Below are positions 11,749-12,635 of a stretch of 12,635 nucleotides of DNA, piece by piece. The position numbers and the translations under genes were made by a program. The DNA comes from an uncultured Mycoplasmatota bacterium. Its GTDB lineage: Bacteria; Bacillota_I; Bacilli_A; RF39; UBA660. The DNA lies in the NCBI GenBank assembly GCA_900557185.1, contig USRP01000027.1:1-12635 (forward strand), written 5' to 3'. The notes under the pieces are model-generated. The model ran no database searches. It had not been told where the DNA came from and was given only the letters and a program-made list of their open reading frames with translations. How positions within the stretch are numbered: position 1 is the first letter of the stretch; the number at the start of each line of letters is the position of its first letter.

Positions 11749-12537
11749 CTATCTAGGATACCCTAAGTACATGGTACCTTTTGTTTTAATTCCCCCTATC
11801 CCCGAAGAACCGTATTTTGTTTTTTCTAATATTCCTTTTAAATCAATATCTTCACTAGATTCTGTTAAACTAATTCTCGTTGCTATAATAGCAGGATCTA
11901 AGGCATGAATATTGACTCTTTTAGGACTAGATGCGAAATTCGCGCCTGCTTGAATTAAATCTTCATAGTCAGATTGACAAGCACCGGCAATAATAACTAA
12001 CTTGTCATGACTTTTCTCATACTTTCTTGCCTCTTTCACTGCTTCTACAAAATACTTACTATTCTTATAAGAATTAATTTCATTCTTATTCCCTTTTCTC
12101 TTATAGTAAGCATCATGCCCCGTAATAATTACAATACTAGGATTTGTTTCTTCCAATAGTTCTCGAATCTCATGTGCTACTTCTTCCTCATCCATATGTA
12201 CTCCAACAACTTTTAAAGACGCATCATGATAGTAGTCTAAACATCTTTGTAAATAGTCCTGATCGGCATCTATATGTAATATTTTTCCTGGTAAATAAAA
12301 ATAATCATTACGATTCAGATGAAATTCCGGTTTGACACGATTTAGAAATTCTCTCTCTTCTTCAATGTCTTCTTCACGATCATATAATACTAAATCTTCT
12401 TTTGGACTATCTGCAATCAAACGAATATTAACCCCTTTTAAAATATAGTTTCCATCTTCCGTAATTCTAATAATACGAAATACCATATCATGATTATATG
12501 AAATACGAGTTACTAAATCATTGACTGAAAGTTCCAT
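11749..12537 (-). CDS. yabG: sporulation-specific cysteine protease YabG
   Basis: Coat-associated protease that processes spore coat proteins (SafA and others in B. subtilis; pre-pro-CspBA and SipL in Clostridioides difficile). The 262-residue protein is slightly shorter than B. subtilis YabG (about 290). Visible features: a small beta-rich N-terminal domain, VIITGHDAYY with His141, and VIIAGACQSDYEDL with Cys187. The His-Cys spacing of 46 equals that of the catalytic pair His172/Cys218 reported for B. subtilis as I recall it. The SSPKRVNIHALDP stretch (203-215) and the C-terminal GGIKTKGTMYLGYP (248-261) are family hallmarks. The ATG at 12537 follows GGGGG at five bases. It leads the yabG-veg pair. 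I cannot identify its promoter in the 98 bases upstream. Confidence 0.96.
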   Translation of the reverse strand: MELSVNDLVTRISYNHDMVFRIIRITEDGNYILKGVNIRLIADSPKEDLVLYDREEDIEEEREFLNRVKPEFHLNRNDYFYLPGKILHIDADQDYLQRCLDYYHDASLKVVGVHMDEEEVAHEIRELLEETNPSIVIITGHDAYYKRKGNKNEINSYKNSKYFVEAVKEARKYEKSHDKLVIIAGACQSDYEDLIQAGANFASSPKRVNIHALDPAIIATRISLTESSEDIDLKGILEKTKYGSSGIGGIKTKGTMYLGYPR

Positions 12538-12565
12538 AACATACCCCCATTTCAGAATATGTTAT
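12536..12565 (-). repeat. inverted repeat spanning the yabG ribosome-binding site and start codon
   Basis: A perfect 8-bp inverted repeat, ATAACATA (12565-12558 on the minus strand) and TATGTTAT (12543-12536), encloses a 14-base loop containing GGGGG. The 3' arm includes the first two bases of the yabG start codon. If transcribed it would form an RNA hairpin over the initiation site; as DNA it could be a protein-binding site. Arms are AT-rich, so chance is possible. Confidence 0.4.
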
Positions 12566-12635
12566 AAATATATTTTTAGAACAAAAACTTGCTAATAAAA
12601 ATCAATAGTTTTTAGTAAATTTTTTTAATTTTATA
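12566..12635. other. upstream region of yabG, nothing identified
   Basis: Very AT-rich DNA at the window edge. I see no gene, no clear sigma-A, sigma-E or sigma-K promoter, and no terminator. A CATATTCT on the minus strand (12561-12554) resembles a sigma-E -10, but no -35 stands at the right distance. Confidence 0.5.

Noticed and set aside
12144..12335. Plus-strand open frame of 63 codons
   Set aside because: Antisense to the conserved core of yabG, no ribosome-binding site or homology.
12554..12561. Sigma-E-like -10 (CATATTCT) before yabG
   Set aside because: No ATATT-type -35 at 12-15 bases; the near-match to a sigma-K -10 also lacks AC at 16-17 bases.
1..12635. Search for CRISPR repeats, tRNA genes, insertion-sequence ends, riboswitches and phage genes
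   Set aside because: No regularly spaced repeats, cloverleaf-like sequence, transposase or phage motif was seen by eye on either strand; a riboswitch would need more leader than these gaps provide.

Overview
The window looks like chromosomal DNA from a low-GC, endospore-forming Bacillota, on the Bacilli/Erysipelotrichia side. The evidence is AT-rich sequence throughout, typical TTGACA/TATAAT promoters, RecU next to a class A penicillin-binding protein (a Firmicutes pairing), and the sporulation genes spoVIF, yabG, yabP, yabQ and spoVG. TGA is a stop (folD) and TGG encodes Trp, so the code is standard bacterial rather than the Mycoplasma code. I cannot name a genus. I see no tRNA, rRNA, CRISPR array, insertion sequence or phage gene, and no gene-free stretch longer than about 150 bases.

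Layout. All genes lie on the minus strand except recU-ponA. Bases 1-1053, reading leftward: spoVIF behind a good sigma-K promoter, an unrecognised 214-residue protein gene with its own promoter and terminator, and perhaps the first codons of another gene at the window edge. Bases 1104-4583: folD -> engB -> an unrecognised, possibly MecA-like gene -> der. No internal terminator is visible; strong promoters precede engB and der, and one terminator follows der. Bases 4648-8354: the plus-strand pair recU-ponA with overlapping reading frames, ending at a palindromic terminator shared with the converging nnrD. Bases 8339-12537: yabG -> veg -> spoVG | yabP -> yabQ -> divIC | GT2 glycosyltransferase | nnrD, where | marks a terminator.

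How the genes work together. The right half is a compact version of the Bacillus yabG...divIC region. Vegetative functions (Veg, SpoVG, DivIC) alternate with mother-cell sporulation functions (YabG coat protease, YabP/YabQ cortex formation), and promoters separate the programmes: sigma-A-like for spoVG and divIC, sigma-E-like for yabPQ. EngB and Der are both large-ribosomal-subunit assembly GTPases. FolD supplies one-carbon units, and NnrD repairs damaged NAD(P)H. RecU resolves Holliday junctions and PBP1A builds the cell wall.

Points of most interest: a PBP1A with a membrane-spanning N-terminal extension and a second, strong internal start; a DivIC with an extra C-terminal membrane segment; sigma-K and sigma-E promoters whose placement matches the known regulons; a candidate divergent MecA-type adaptor between engB and der; and very tight packing in which stop codons lie inside terminator stems or promoters. 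I did not find a convincing new multi-gene system; most of the window is housekeeping and sporulation.
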